Source: Candidatus Fredericiella danica | GTDB lineage: Bacteria > Chloroflexota > Anaerolineae > Caldilineales > Caldilineaceae | Length of the DNA stretch: 64,000 bases | Direction: 5' to 3' | NCBI GenBank assembly: GCA_016713335.1 | Contig: JADJPH010000038.1 | Span: 1 to 64,000 of the forward strand | Shown: piece after piece, positions 43,630 to 56,985 of the stretch | How positions within the stretch are numbered: position 1 is the first letter of the stretch | Layout of the letters: the number at the start of each line of letters is the position of its first letter | Translations under genes and position numbers: made by a program | The notes under the pieces: generated by a model | The model's input: only the letters and a program-made list of their open reading frames with translations | Database searches by the model: none | Told to the model about the DNA's origin: nothing

Positions 43630-44952
43630 CTACCATTTCTGGATCATATTGGGCGTGATCTCGATGAAGTCGGTATGCTCCGTGGCGTCAACACCCATCG
43701 CCTCGCGCGGCGTCATCAACGGATCGTCCCAATCGTAGAAGAGCTTAAAAGAGGTAAATGGCGTCGTCGCATCGACCAACGCATTGTACTTCCACGTCTT
43801 CACATACGGGTTGCCAAAACCGTCAACCGATAACGTCAATTCGACTTCGGGAAACGAGGTGTCCAGATTTTCCTTATCGACGATCATGTCGCTCTGGAAC
43901 TGATGCACCATCAAGACCCGCTTGCCCTCAATCCCGTTCGCACGCATGTAGTCTGCCATAACCTGCTGGACTTCGTTGACCTGCGCCGCCGTGAGGAATC
44001 CGATCGGCGTGCCGGGAATTGCCTGCCCCGGATAACTCACGGCGAACTCAGGGTCAATTGCCAGATGGACATTCGGATACTTGAGATAAGGTAGACCCGG
44101 CGAAATCGACGCACTTGCGGATAGGTTGGCAATCTGACTATCCAGAATCACCGCAACGCCCGCCTCTAGCCCTGCCTCGATATAGGGCATGACCTCTTCC
44201 TCGGTCAGATACCCTATGTGGGAATTATCTGGTTGATCGTCTACCGTTGCCATCCCCCAAACGAGGTGTACGGCGGGTTGGACGCCGAGTTGCGGGCCGT
44301 TGGCCGCGTCATACTCTGCCGCCTTCTCCTTGATCAACTGGGTAATCGAAATCGGGTCATGCGCGCCGACGATGCCCATGAACGGGATCAACGGCCGTCC
44401 ATAATAGGTGATCCATGTTTTCTTGTAATAGGGCGACTCCGGACCCGCGGCGCGCGCCATCGGCGTCATCCGATCAAACGGGCTCTTCCGTGCAATCGGC
44501 GTGACGGTGCCATCTGAAGCAACGTCGGCGGTCGCCCACGGGGGCAAAAAACCATCGGGGCCGGGTACGCGCAATAGAAAGCCAGGCTCCATGGTGTCCG
44601 CGCGCTTCATCCCGTTTGCGTCCATCAACGCCTGCGGATCAACGCCTAACGTCAGTGCAATCGAATAGAGGGTGTCCGCTGGTTGGACAAAGTAGTAAGC
44701 CGGTCCGGTGATCGGACCGGTGTTGATTACACCGATGCGCCCCGGCATACGATGCGAACCCGGCGTCGCCGGCATGATGGGAACAGGCGGCAACCCCGGT
44801 ATCGTCAATGTCATTTGCAGGGCCTGCGCCACTGCACCGTAAGCTGCCGTTGGCGTTTGAATGGCAGCACCGGCGCTGGCTGAAGTAAAGAAAAGGGCCG
44901 AAAACAACAACGCACAGAGGGCTGCGCCCACCACAGCAAGCATTCGTCGCAT
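43630..44952 (-). CDS. Secreted LysM-domain protein
   Basis: A 440-residue exported protein. An N-terminal signal peptide (AALCALLFSALFFTSASA) is followed by a LysM domain near residues 87-130 (YFVQPADTLYSIALTLGVDPQAL) and a long C-terminal domain with aromatic-rich strands (YYGRPLIPFMGIVGAHDP). That domain may be a glycoside-hydrolase-like barrel (HLAIDPEFAVS, VLMVHQFQSDMI) but I cannot prove it. LysM binds peptidoglycan or chitin-like glycans. It is transcribed away from secA's side and stands alone. Confidence 0.75.
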   Translation of the reverse strand: MRRMLAVVGAALCALLFSALFFTSASAGAAIQTPTAAYGAVAQALQMTLTIPGLPPVPIMPATPGSHRMPGRIGVINTGPITGPAYYFVQPADTLYSIALTLGVDPQALMDANGMKRADTMEPGFLLRVPGPDGFLPPWATADVASDGTVTPIARKSPFDRMTPMARAAGPESPYYKKTWITYYGRPLIPFMGIVGAHDPISITQLIKEKAAEYDAANGPQLGVQPAVHLVWGMATVDDQPDNSHIGYLTEEEVMPYIEAGLEAGVAVILDSQIANLSASASISPGLPYLKYPNVHLAIDPEFAVSYPGQAIPGTPIGFLTAAQVNEVQQVMADYMRANGIEGKRVLMVHQFQSDMIVDKENLDTSFPEVELTLSVDGFGNPYVKTWKYNALVDATTPFTSFKLFYDWDDPLMTPREAMGVDATEHTDFIEITPNMIQKW

Positions 44953-45037
44953 AAACTATACCAACTTTGGCTTGTTGCGCCGTGGCGTCACGGAGCGACG
45001 CCACGGCGCGGGGTGAAATGTTGTGCTCTGCTAAAGG

Positions 45038-48026
<2,989 letters not shown>

Positions 48027-48162
48027 CTTCTGAGTTCCTTCACTCGCAGAGCGTGCGTTCTTCGCTCATGTAAGTCTTCATTCTACCATGTGGTCATCAG
48101 GATCAATAGTATCGCACGCGCTGGCGGTCTTGTGGATGAATAGTTCCTAAATTCCTGGACAG

Positions 48163-48200
48163 TGATATAATCATTACTCGACTGCCTGGAAGCGCTTTCA
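48163..48200 (+). promoter_or_regulatory. Extended -10 promoter and cre-like operator
   Basis: An extended -10 element TGATATAAT (48163-48171) is followed by the palindrome TGGAAGCGCTTTCA (48187-48200), which fits the LacI/CcpA-type operator pattern TGxAAxCGxTxxCA at every fixed position. The operator sits at about +10, in roadblock position, in front of the response regulator gene of a sugar-uptake module. Confidence 0.65.
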
Positions 48201-48248
48201 CAGACTACCTCCCCAGTGAATGTTTCAGCCTGTAAAGAGAGACCCGGC

Positions 48249-49847
48249 TTGCTATACAAAGTGTTCCTTGTAGAGGATGAGGTCGTTGCCCGCGAAGGAA
48301 TCCGTGACAACGTCGATTGGCGACGAGCAGGATTTGAATTCTGTGGCGAAGCGCCTGACGGCGAAGTTGCGCTCCCGCTGATCGAGGCTGCGCAGCCTGA
48401 TGTGCTCATCACGGACATCAAGATGCCGTTCATGGACGGGCTCCAGTTGAGCCAACTCGTTCGTGAGCGTTTGCCCGCCACCAAGATTGTCATCTTGAGC
48501 GGACATGATGAATTCCAATATGCACAGCAGGCAATCAAGCTCGGTGTCACCGAATACCTTCTGAAGCCAATCGGGGCGCGCGAATTGCATGCCCTCCTTG
48601 AACGCATCGCCCAGCAGCTCGCAAAGGAGCACCAGGATCAAGCACAGTTGCGCCATCTTCAAGAACAGGCGCATCTCAACCAGGCGCTCCTGCGCCAACG
48701 CTTCCTGCTCAGACTCATCTGCGAAGATACGCCCCTGCTCGATGCCCTGGCCGAGAGCCGGCGCCTGGAACTCGACGTTGTAGCGTCAGCCTACCTGGTG
48801 GCAGTCGCACGTGTGGACTCCCCTCTGGACACTCAGCATACTGAAGCTGCAGCGGTGGGTGGCGCCCTGGATACGATTGCCGCAGCGCTGCGCGATGTTC
48901 ACCGTATTTTTGTGATCCGCAAGGACTTGGACGAACTCGTCTTGCTCTTCTTGGGTGATCAGGCGGAGTCCGTAGCCACCACTGCACATCAAGTTGTGGC
49001 GCAGCTAAATATGGCGGCAAGTGACGAGGGCTTTCCAACGCTAAAAATCGCCGTTGGCGCGCCACAACAACGCATCAGCGATCTCCACCGATCTTATGCG
49101 AACCTTATCACTCAGTTGCAGTACAACCTCCCGAATAATGGGCGTCCTCTCGGTCCGCCGGTCTCGTCGAGTGCAGAATTGCTGGGGATCAACCGCTCGG
49201 CCCTGGAAGACTATCTGAAATTCGGCGACGAAGAGGGCTTTGATACGGCGTGGCGCGGCTTTCTTGGCGCCGACGACGCGATCTTTACGACCGATCTACA
49301 TCACCTATATCTCTACCTGGATGTCGTGTTGACCGCCGCCCGGTTTGTGCACCAATTGGGTGGTGACTCGCTCCAACTCCTGCCGGAGCTATACGCCACC
49401 GGCTTCACCCACGACCCCACAGGCTCGTACGAGCAACTCAAGATCTTTGCACAACAGCTCTACCGGCGCGTCATCGCCTGGCGCGACCACCAGGCTACCA
49501 ACCGCCACGTGGCAGTGGTTCAGCGTGCGACCGAATACATCGATCTACATTACACCGATCCCGCACTCTCATTGAGCGAAGTCGCGACCCACGTCCATCT
49601 GAGCCCCAGCCACTTCAGCAATGTATTTAGCAACGAAACCGGCGAAACTTTCAAAGAATACCTGACACGGGTGCGCATCGATCGGGCCAAGGAGTTGTTG
49701 CGAACTACTGCCCTTGGCTCGGCGGAAATCTGCTTTCAAGTGGGTTACAGCGACCCTCATTACTTCAGCGTTGCGTTCAAGCGCACCACAGGACAATCCC
49801 CCCGCTCTTTTCGTTCTCCCAGCGAAGCGGGTGACGAGTTGGAATAG
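48249..49847 (+). CDS. YesN-type response regulator with AraC DNA-binding domain
   Basis: A receiver domain (VEDEVVAREGIRDN, phospho-acceptor Asp56 in LITDIKMPFMDG) leads into a variable central region and a C-terminal AraC/XylS double HTH (LSLSEVATHVHLSPSHFSNVF, AEICFQVGYSDPHYFSVAFKR). The TTG at 48249 gives the right start. With the histidine kinase that follows it forms a YesM/YesN-type two-component system, commonly controlling carbohydrate transporters, here probably the ABC genes downstream. Confidence 0.9.
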   Translation: MLYKVFLVEDEVVAREGIRDNVDWRRAGFEFCGEAPDGEVALPLIEAAQPDVLITDIKMPFMDGLQLSQLVRERLPATKIVILSGHDEFQYAQQAIKLGVTEYLLKPIGARELHALLERIAQQLAKEHQDQAQLRHLQEQAHLNQALLRQRFLLRLICEDTPLLDALAESRRLELDVVASAYLVAVARVDSPLDTQHTEAAAVGGALDTIAAALRDVHRIFVIRKDLDELVLLFLGDQAESVATTAHQVVAQLNMAASDEGFPTLKIAVGAPQQRISDLHRSYANLITQLQYNLPNNGRPLGPPVSSSAELLGINRSALEDYLKFGDEEGFDTAWRGFLGADDAIFTTDLHHLYLYLDVVLTAARFVHQLGGDSLQLLPELYATGFTHDPTGSYEQLKIFAQQLYRRVIAWRDHQATNRHVAVVQRATEYIDLHYTDPALSLSEVATHVHLSPSHFSNVFSNETGETFKEYLTRVRIDRAKELLRTTALGSAEICFQVGYSDPHYFSVAFKRTTGQSPRSFRSPSEAGDELE

Positions 49848-49868
49848 CGTGACCAGGAGAAGACGACT

Positions 49869-51431
49869 ATGCTTGCAGAACCGAGTGGCTCGATTGCGCA
49901 ACCACCCAAGCGCGGCGCATTGCGCCCGATCATCGATTTCGTCTCCCAGGTCAACCTGTCGATCCGCACCAAGATCCTGCTCTCCTTTCTTGTTGTGATC
50001 GCACTGTTCGCACTGATTGACGGCATCTTGATCAATCAGGTGATGAGCTTCAACCGTGCGTACGATGCCATTATCACCAACATCACCACTGCGAACAGCA
50101 TCAACGGCTATGTCAAGACGGCGGTTGATACGGAGATGTGGAACATCGTTGCGGGCAAAACCGAGTTCTCCGCCGGACGCCAGTACGCAATCATCGGCGA
50201 GGTGGAACAGAAGCTCCGGACGATGAAGGCAAATACAGACTCGCAGAAGGCCAAACTTAAACTGGATGTCATCCTGCGCACGATGAATACGTTGACGCGC
50301 TACGTCGACTTGATGGGCGAACAAATTCAGCAAGGCAGTCGTGTGGCTGCCAACGAACGCGTGCTGGAAAACATCCGCGGGGTCACCGATCTCGTCAATG
50401 ACCTGGTGCAAGAATATATGCTCTTTGAGGTCGACCGCGCTGGTCAGAATTACCGCGATACACAGAGTAAGTTCCTGAACTGGATGATCATTTACCTGAT
50501 TACGCTGGCGGGGGCGATCGTCTTTGCCATTGGCGCCGCCTGGGTGATCTCTGAAAGCATCTATGTCCCCATCAAGAAACTTCACAACGTTACCCATACC
50601 CTGGCGCGCGGGGACCTGCAGGTATTTGTCAACCGCAAAAACGCCGATGAGATCGCGGATCTGGGGGTCAGCTTCAACGTCATGATCGGCAAGATCCGTG
50701 AACTGCTCGACGCCGAAATCCGTGAACAGGAGAATTTGAAAAAAGCGGAGTTTCGCGCCCTTCAGGCGCAGATTAACCCGCATTTCCTCTACAATACCCT
50801 CGACACGATCGTCTGGATGGCCGAAGCTCGCAAAAACGACCAGGTGATTGAGATTGTGCACGCCCTCACCAGCTTCTTTCGGATTTCGCTTAGCCGCGGC
50901 CGTGACTGGATCTCGATCCGCGACGAGGTCGAACACACCCGCAGCTACCTCACCATCCAAAAGATGCGCTATCGCGATATCTTGGACTATGAAATGGAAG
51001 TTGACGACGCCGTACTGAGCAGCACGATTCTGAAGTTGACCCTCCAACCGCTCGTCGAGAATGCCCTCTACCATGGCATCAAAAACAAACGCAACGGCGG
51101 CAAGATCAGCGTGCGCGTCCGCACACATGGCCCTGGCGAAGTTCTGCTCGAAGTGGAAGATAATGGGATCGGCTTCACGCCGGCCCGGTTGGAACAGATT
51201 CGGGAAGAAATGAACTCCGCCTCGACCGAGATCAAACTAAAAGAGTCCGGCTTTGGCATCGAGAATGTGAGCAAGCGGATCCAACTCTACTACGGCCGGC
51301 AATATGGCGTTGCCATCGAAAGCACCTATCACGTCGGCACCAAGGTCTCCCTGCGCATTCCACGCCGTGAATTGCTGCACGAATCTGCCGAAAACGGGCT
51401 TGGCCCGCAATTTTTCGCCCATCCCGCGTAA
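49869..51431 (+). CDS. YesM-type sensor histidine kinase
   Basis: A 520-residue kinase. TM1 lies near residues 34-58, an extracytoplasmic region of about 140 residues follows, then TM2 near 200-225 (WMIIYLITLAGAIVFAIGAA), a HAMP segment, a His-kinase motif (QINPHFLYNTLDTIVWM) and an ATPase domain (LQPLVENALYHGI, DNGIGF). The short outside region suggests that it senses a sugar through a binding protein rather than directly. It partners the preceding regulator. Confidence 0.9.
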   Translation: MLAEPSGSIAQPPKRGALRPIIDFVSQVNLSIRTKILLSFLVVIALFALIDGILINQVMSFNRAYDAIITNITTANSINGYVKTAVDTEMWNIVAGKTEFSAGRQYAIIGEVEQKLRTMKANTDSQKAKLKLDVILRTMNTLTRYVDLMGEQIQQGSRVAANERVLENIRGVTDLVNDLVQEYMLFEVDRAGQNYRDTQSKFLNWMIIYLITLAGAIVFAIGAAWVISESIYVPIKKLHNVTHTLARGDLQVFVNRKNADEIADLGVSFNVMIGKIRELLDAEIREQENLKKAEFRALQAQINPHFLYNTLDTIVWMAEARKNDQVIEIVHALTSFFRISLSRGRDWISIRDEVEHTRSYLTIQKMRYRDILDYEMEVDDAVLSSTILKLTLQPLVENALYHGIKNKRNGGKISVRVRTHGPGEVLLEVEDNGIGFTPARLEQIREEMNSASTEIKLKESGFGIENVSKRIQLYYGRQYGVAIESTYHVGTKVSLRIPRRELLHESAENGLGPQFFAHPA

Positions 51432-51623
51432 ATTTATGCCTATCAGCGACCAGCCGATCCGCCTGATTTCAAATTCGTCCAAAAAAGGCGACCTTACTTG
51501 CTAGAATAATACATTGTACTTCCGCGTAAATTCCATACGATGATTACAGAGTTTCTGCTGCCCAAACCTCGTGGAGACTCAGGCCAAATGCACTAGTAGA
51601 AAACACAAAAGGAGCGAGAGACA

Positions 51624-52672
51624 ATGAAGCTTTCGAGAATGCTACCGTTGTTGGTTGCAGTTGTGATCATGGCGCTTGTCGCAGGATGCACAGCAGCCGT
51701 ACCTGCTGCGCCGGCGGCCCCTGCCGGTGACGCAGCGGCTCCCGCCGACGCAGCCGCATCGGCTGACACCGCCGCCGCACCCGCTGAGGGCAAAAAGACT
51801 TTAAGGATCTGGTCGTCGGTTACGCCCAGATCGGCGCCGAGAGTGAATGGCGCACGGCAAACACCTCCTCAATCAAGGGTGAGGCCGAGAAGTTGGGCGT
51901 CGAACTGAAGTTCTCCGACGCACAGCAGAAACAAGAGAACCAAATCAAGGCCATCCGCTCATTTATCGCCCAACAGGTCGATGTGATCGGTGTCTCGCCC
52001 GTCGTGGAAACCGGTTGGGAAACCGTCTTCCAAGAAGCCAAGGATGCCGGCATCCCGCTGATCCTGGTTGACCGCCGCGCGGCGGTGCCCGAAGATCTCT
52101 ATGTCACCTATCTGGGGTCTGATTTCATTGAAGAAGGTCGCCGCGCAGGCAAGGCGATGGCCGAGATTATCGGCGGCAAAGGCAAGATCGTCGAGCTCGT
52201 CGGCACCGTCGGTTCTGCTCCTGCCAATGACCGCGCCGCCGGTTTCCGGGAAGTCATGACGGAATACCCCGAAATGGAAATCATCGCTTCCCAGTCTGGC
52301 GACTTCACCCGCGCCAAGGGCAAGGAAGTCATGGAAGCCTTCCTCAAGGCGCATGGCAAGGACATCACCGCCCTCTATGCCCACAACGATGACATGGCAA
52401 TCGGCGCCATCCAGGCCATTGAAGAGTACGGTCTCAAGCCCGGCGAAGACATCAAGATCGTTTCGGTCGACGCCGTACGCGGCGCTTTTGAGGCGATGAT
52501 TGAGGGCAAGCTCAATTGCACGGTCGAATGCAACCCGCTGCTGGGACCGCAGTTCTTTGACCTGGCGCTCAAGGTTGTGAACGGCGAAGAAGTTGCAAAG
52601 TGGGTCCCCTCTGAGGAAAGTGTGTACTACCCAGAGCAGGCCGCCGAGTTGCTGCCCACTCGCCAGTACTAA
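51624..52672 (+). CDS. YtfQ-like sugar ABC substrate-binding lipoprotein (frameshifted)
   Basis: A periplasmic-binding-protein-like lipoprotein (lipobox VAGC, Cys22) with an Ala/Pro-rich linker. The body begins LVVGYAQIGAESEWRTANTSS and continues ELKFSDAQQKQENQIKAIRSFI, very close to YtfQ-type galactofuranose-binding proteins. The frame breaks near 51800-51805; one more T in the ACTTT run restores KKTFKDLVVGYAQIG. It is the binding component of the importer 52792-56382. The linked sugar cannot be fixed from sequence. Confidence 0.9.
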
Positions 52673-52722
52673 AGGCCGAGGTTTTTCCGGGTTTCCTGGG
52701 TGTATTGGGTTGAACGCGTTGG

Positions 52723-52756
52723 AAGAAGAGCGGCGGCTTCATTCGCCGCTCTTCTT
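52723..52756 (+). terminator. Hairpin between the binding protein and ATPase genes
   Basis: A perfect 13-bp stem (AAGAAGAGCGGCG / CGCCGCTCTTCTT) with an 8-nt loop. It probably acts as a partial terminator or as an RNA-stabilising end, so that the binding protein is made in excess over the ATPase and permeases. Confidence 0.75.
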
Positions 52757-52791
52757 GTACATCTCACCAGACCACGTCGAAGGGAGTGAAG

Positions 52792-54309
52792 ATGGCCGAA
52801 GTGACTGACCTCCTCCTCATGCAAGGAATATCAAAAACCTTTCCGGGTGTGCATGCGCTGGCCAATGTGGACTTCTCATTGCACCGCGGTGAGATCCACG
52901 CGCTCATGGGCGAGAACGGCGCCGGCAAATCGACCCTCATCAAGGTGCTGACCGGCGTCGAACGCCAAAACGAAGGCATCATCCTCTTCGACGGCAAGGA
53001 AATCCAGCCCCGATCACCGCTCCAGGCCCAGGCATTGGGCATCAGCACGGTCTACCAGGAGGTGAATCTCTGCCCCAATCTTTCGGTGGCCGAGAATATC
53101 CTGTTGGGCCGCGAACCGCACCGCTTTGGCGGTGTAGATTGGCGGGCGCTGAACCGCCGGGCAAGCGAGATCCTGACCTGGCTCGACGTCGATATCGACG
53201 TGCGGCAAAGCCTTGGCGCCTACCCGGTTGCCATCCAACAGATGGTCGCCATCTCGCGGGCACTCGAAATCTCAGCAAAGATCCTGATTCTTGACGAACC
53301 CACCTCCAGCCTTTCCGCCTACGAAACTGAAAAATTGTTCGAAGTCATGCGCAAGCTGAAGAGCGAAGGCATGGGTATCGTCTTCATTACCCACTTCCTC
53401 GACCAGGTGTACGCAGTGGCCGACCGGATCACCGTATTGCGCAACGGCCAATTGGTCGGCACCTTCGCCACGGCCGCCCTGCCGCGCTATGAATTGGTCG
53501 CTAAGATGATCGGCCGCAACCTCACCGAACTGGAGGACATGTCGCGGCTCAAGGAAGCGAGCGGCCAGGAGTTGGCGAGCGAACCTACGCTCCAAACCCG
53601 CGGGTTGGGTCACATCGGCACGCTCCACCCCATCGACCTGGACCTATATTCCGGTGAGGTGTTGGGCTTTGCCGGACTGCTGGGATCCGGCAGGACCGAG
53701 GTGGCAAACCTGCTCTTTGGCGTCGACAAAGCCGACAGCGGCACGCTCACGGTCAATGGGAAACCGGTTGAGAAGCCCTCTCCCTTGCACTCAATCCAAA
53801 TCGGGAGGGCCTATTGCCCCGAAGATCGCAAGGCAGACGGCATTGTCGGCGATCTATCCGTGCGCGAAAACATCATTCTTGCGATCCAGGCCAGCCGTGG
53901 CTGGTTTAAGTACCTGGAACGCGACAAACAGGTGGCGATTGCGGAACGCTATATCCAGGTGCTGAATATCAGCACGCCCAGCACGGAGCAGTTGGTCAAG
54001 AACCTCAGCGGTGGCAATCAGCAGAAGGTCATTCTTGCGCGTTGGCTTGCCACGGAGCCCAATATCCTCATTTTGGACGAACCGACGCGCGGTATCGATA
54101 TCGGCGCCAAAGCCGAGATTCAAAAACTCGTGCTCACCCTTGCCACCGAAGGCAAGGCTTGCATCTTCATCTCTTCAGAACTGGATGAAGTTCTGCGCAC
54201 CAGCCACCGCGTTATCGTCATGCGCGACCACGCCAAAGTCGCCGAACTCGTGGGCAATGAAATCGACGAGGAGAAGATCATGCAGACGATTGCAGGAGAA
54301 ACACCATGA
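52792..54309 (+). CDS. Sugar ABC transporter ATPase, two-domain (YtfR-like)
   Basis: A duplicated ATPase of the CUT2 sugar class, 505 residues from the ATG at 52792. Domain 1 has Walker A GENGAGKST and Walker B ILILDEPTSS. Domain 2 has a degenerate Walker A region (GLLGSGRTE), the signature LSGGNQQK and ILILDEPTRG. A degenerate second site is typical of this class. A GAAGGGAG ribosome site precedes the ATG. It overlaps the next gene by ATGA. Confidence 0.93.
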   Translation: MAEVTDLLLMQGISKTFPGVHALANVDFSLHRGEIHALMGENGAGKSTLIKVLTGVERQNEGIILFDGKEIQPRSPLQAQALGISTVYQEVNLCPNLSVAENILLGREPHRFGGVDWRALNRRASEILTWLDVDIDVRQSLGAYPVAIQQMVAISRALEISAKILILDEPTSSLSAYETEKLFEVMRKLKSEGMGIVFITHFLDQVYAVADRITVLRNGQLVGTFATAALPRYELVAKMIGRNLTELEDMSRLKEASGQELASEPTLQTRGLGHIGTLHPIDLDLYSGEVLGFAGLLGSGRTEVANLLFGVDKADSGTLTVNGKPVEKPSPLHSIQIGRAYCPEDRKADGIVGDLSVRENIILAIQASRGWFKYLERDKQVAIAERYIQVLNISTPSTEQLVKNLSGGNQQKVILARWLATEPNILILDEPTRGIDIGAKAEIQKLVLTLATEGKACIFISSELDEVLRTSHRVIVMRDHAKVAELVGNEIDEEKIMQTIAGETP

Positions 54310-55342
54310 ACCCGTCATCTGCGTCATCACTCTGGGGGCGTCTGCGCAACAGCAGCCTTTTCTACCCGTTGCTGGCCCTGGGGCTGGTCATGCTCTTCAA
54401 CTTGATCTTTACGCCCAGCTTTTTCCGGCTCGAAATCAAGGACGGCCACCTCTTTGGCAGTCTCATCGACGTATTGAATCGCGGTTCGTCCTTGATGCTG
54501 TTGGCGATTGGGATGACCATGGTCATTGCCACTGCCGGCGTCGATCTCTCCGTCGGCGCCGTGGTTGCCATCTCCGCTGCGGTTGCGACCACATTGATCG
54601 GCAGCGTCACCGACGCCACAAACACGCCCTTCTGGCTCGTCATCGTGATCGCGCTGTCCGCGGCCACACTCTGTGGCGTCTGGAATGGCCTATTGGTCTC
54701 GCGTGGCAACATCCAGCCCATGGTGGCAACCCTGGTGCTCATGGTGGCAGGCCGTGGGATTGCCCAACTGATCACCGATGGCCAGATCATCACCATCTAC
54801 TATCCCCCCTTCTTCTACATCGGCGGCGGATTTCTCCTTGGGCTGCCTTTTCCGCTTTTCATCGTGGCCGCGGTCTTCTTGTTTGCCTGGTTCATATCCC
54901 GCCGGACCGCCATCGGCATGTTTGTGGAATCCGTCGGCACCAACGCCAGTTCGAGTTTCCACAGTGGCATCAATGAGAAGAACATCAAGTTACTCGTCTA
55001 CATTTTTGCTCCTTCTGCGCAGGCGTGGCCGGTCTGATCATCAGCTCAAACGTCAAGAGTGCGGATGCCAACAATGCCGGGTTGTTTAGCGAGCTGGATG
55101 CTATCCTCGCCGTCGTGATCGGTGGCACCCTGATGTCCGGTGGCCGCTTCTCCCTGGCCGGCAGCGTGCTTGGCGCCGTGCTCATCCAGAGCGTCACGAC
55201 CACAATCTATGCGTTCGGCGTGCCACCCGAAGTAGTGCTGGTCGTCAAGGCAATGGTCGTTTTGGCGGTTGTCTTGCTCTACTCGGAACCAGTCAAGGTG
55301 GCGCTGGATAAGATCACAAGCCGGAAAGAGGCCCAGCTATGA
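54306..55342 (+). CDS. Sugar ABC transporter permease, YtfT-like (frameshifted)
   Basis: A multi-span CUT2 permease. The frame breaks at a T5 run at 55004-55008; adding one T restores YIFCSFCAGVAGLIISSN. The conserved AGVDLSVGAVVAIS segment and IGGTLMSGGRFSLAGSVLGA of the second half are present. Its ATG overlaps the ATPase stop, and its stop overlaps the next ATG (ATGA), so all three are translationally coupled. Confidence 0.92.
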
Positions 55343-56382
55343 GTACGAAGTTCAATCTGGACCGCAAGTTTTTGCCGATGCTCGTCTCAATCGGCCTCTT
55401 CCTGCTCCTGTACCTTTACGGCATCGTCCAGTACAAGGGCTTTTCGTCGCCGCAGGTCTTCTTCAACCTGCTGATCGATAACGCCTTTCTGCTGATCACT
55501 TCAATCGGTATGACCTTTGTGATCCTGTCCGGTGGCATCGACCTTTCGGTCGGCGCAGTGATTGCCTTTACTACGGTCTTTTCCGCGTTCCTGCTGGAGA
55601 CCACCGGGCTAAGCCCTGCCGTCGTCATTCCCTTGGTGCTCTTGATCGGTGTGGCGCAAGGCGCATTCGTTGGCACGATTATTCACTACTTCAAAGTGCA
55701 GCCCTTTATCGTCACGCTGGCGTCCATGTTCTTCTTCCGGGGGATGTGCTTCGTCATCAGCACCGATGCGATCACCATCACCAATGAGTTCTACCGTGCG
55801 GTCGCCCTCTTCCGGATCCCACTGATCGGGAAGACCTTCATCTCGATCAACGTTGTCATCGTACTCGTCGTGCTACTCGTGGCACTGTATCTGGCACATC
55901 TGACCCGCTTTGGACGCACCGTCTATGCGATTGGCGGGAGCGAACAATCAGCACTCTTAATGGGCCTGCCCGTGGCGCGCACCAAGATTCTGGTCTACAC
56001 GCTCAATGGCTTCTGCTCAGCACTCGCCGGCGTCGTCTTCAGCATCTACATGCTCTCCGGCTATGGGCTTTACACCACAGGTCTTGAACTAGATGCGATC
56101 GCTTCGGTTGTGATCGGTGGTACAATGCTGACCGGCGGTGTCGGCTATGTCATTGGCACCGTCTTCGGCGTGCTGATTCAGGGACTCATCCAGACGATTA
56201 TCATGTTCCAGGGTGACCTGAACTCGTGGTGGACAAAGATCGTGGTCGGTCTGCTCACACTCTTTTTCATTGCGCTCCAGAGTGCTTTTGCCGCAAGGAG
56301 CAAGTCGCGCCTTGCCGCCAGCACCCAGAAGACACTCGCCATGCATGCCCCCACCAGCGCCGCCGCGGGAGCTCAAAAATAG
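55339..56382 (+). CDS. Sugar ABC transporter permease, YjfF-like
   Basis: A 347-residue CUT2 permease paralogous to the previous gene. It contains GGIDLSVGAVIAF and VIGGTMLTGGVGYVIGTVFGV. Two permeases with one ATPase and one binding protein match the YtfQRT-YjfF arrangement. It is intact. The stop TAG is followed directly by the next ATG. Confidence 0.93.
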   Translation: MSTKFNLDRKFLPMLVSIGLFLLLYLYGIVQYKGFSSPQVFFNLLIDNAFLLITSIGMTFVILSGGIDLSVGAVIAFTTVFSAFLLETTGLSPAVVIPLVLLIGVAQGAFVGTIIHYFKVQPFIVTLASMFFFRGMCFVISTDAITITNEFYRAVALFRIPLIGKTFISINVVIVLVVLLVALYLAHLTRFGRTVYAIGGSEQSALLMGLPVARTKILVYTLNGFCSALAGVVFSIYMLSGYGLYTTGLELDAIASVVIGGTMLTGGVGYVIGTVFGVLIQGLIQTIIMFQGDLNSWWTKIVVGLLTLFFIALQSAFAARSKSRLAASTQKTLAMHAPTSAAAGAQK

Positions 56383-56943
56383 ATGGCATTCAAGTCCTGG
56401 AAGGCGCTCCGTAGCCCGATTACCCTTTGGCTGGCGAGCGGCGTGCTTGCATTGTCTGCCTGCACCTCCCCTTCGCCACCTTCACCGGCAGCAGATAAAG
56501 CTCCTACCACGACCAGCGCCGTCGATGCCAACGCAGAGATGGCGCACGACTTCACCCTCCAGACAGTCGATGGAGACACCGTCACGTTGAGCGATCTGCG
56601 CGGCCAGTGGGTGCTCCTCAACTTCTGGGCAACCTGGTGTGCACCCTGCGTTCGGGAAATGCCCTACCTTGCCGAAGTGGCGCAGGAACGTGAGATCGCC
56701 GTCCTGGGCGTTAACTTCAACGAGACCGCCGACACGGCCGCGGCTTATGCCCGCGAGCAGGCAATCGACTTTCCCATCCTCCTGGCGCCGGATGATATCA
56801 CACTGCTGATGTATGAAGTGCGAGGGTTGCCACGCACCATTGTAATCTCACCGGATGGCGCAATTGCGGGGCGTTTTGTAGGTGAATTGAACCCGTCACA
56901 GTTCGGGGCGTGGCTCGATAGCCACCAGGTTCCACGCCGTTAG
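56383..56943 (+). CDS. TlpA/ResA-like thioredoxin-fold lipoprotein
   Basis: An exported lipoprotein (lipobox LSAC, Cys27) with a thioredoxin-fold domain. The active site is WCAPC (Cys86, Cys89). GLPRTIVISPDG is the cis-proline segment. These proteins reduce disulfides outside the membrane, for example in cytochrome c maturation. It starts one base after the permease stop, so it is in the transporter operon, though no functional link is obvious. Confidence 0.88.
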   Translation: MAFKSWKALRSPITLWLASGVLALSACTSPSPPSPAADKAPTTTSAVDANAEMAHDFTLQTVDGDTVTLSDLRGQWVLLNFWATWCAPCVREMPYLAEVAQEREIAVLGVNFNETADTAAAYAREQAIDFPILLAPDDITLLMYEVRGLPRTIVISPDGAIAGRFVGELNPSQFGAWLDSHQVPRR

Positions 56944-56985
56944 GGCTTCAACTTGCATTGTGGCGGAAGGAGATCATCGTACGCC

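Noticed and set aside
49569..51128. Long minus-strand open frame (519 codons) opposite the histidine kinase
   Set aside because: The plus strand has clear kinase motifs; the minus frame shows no recognisable protein features.
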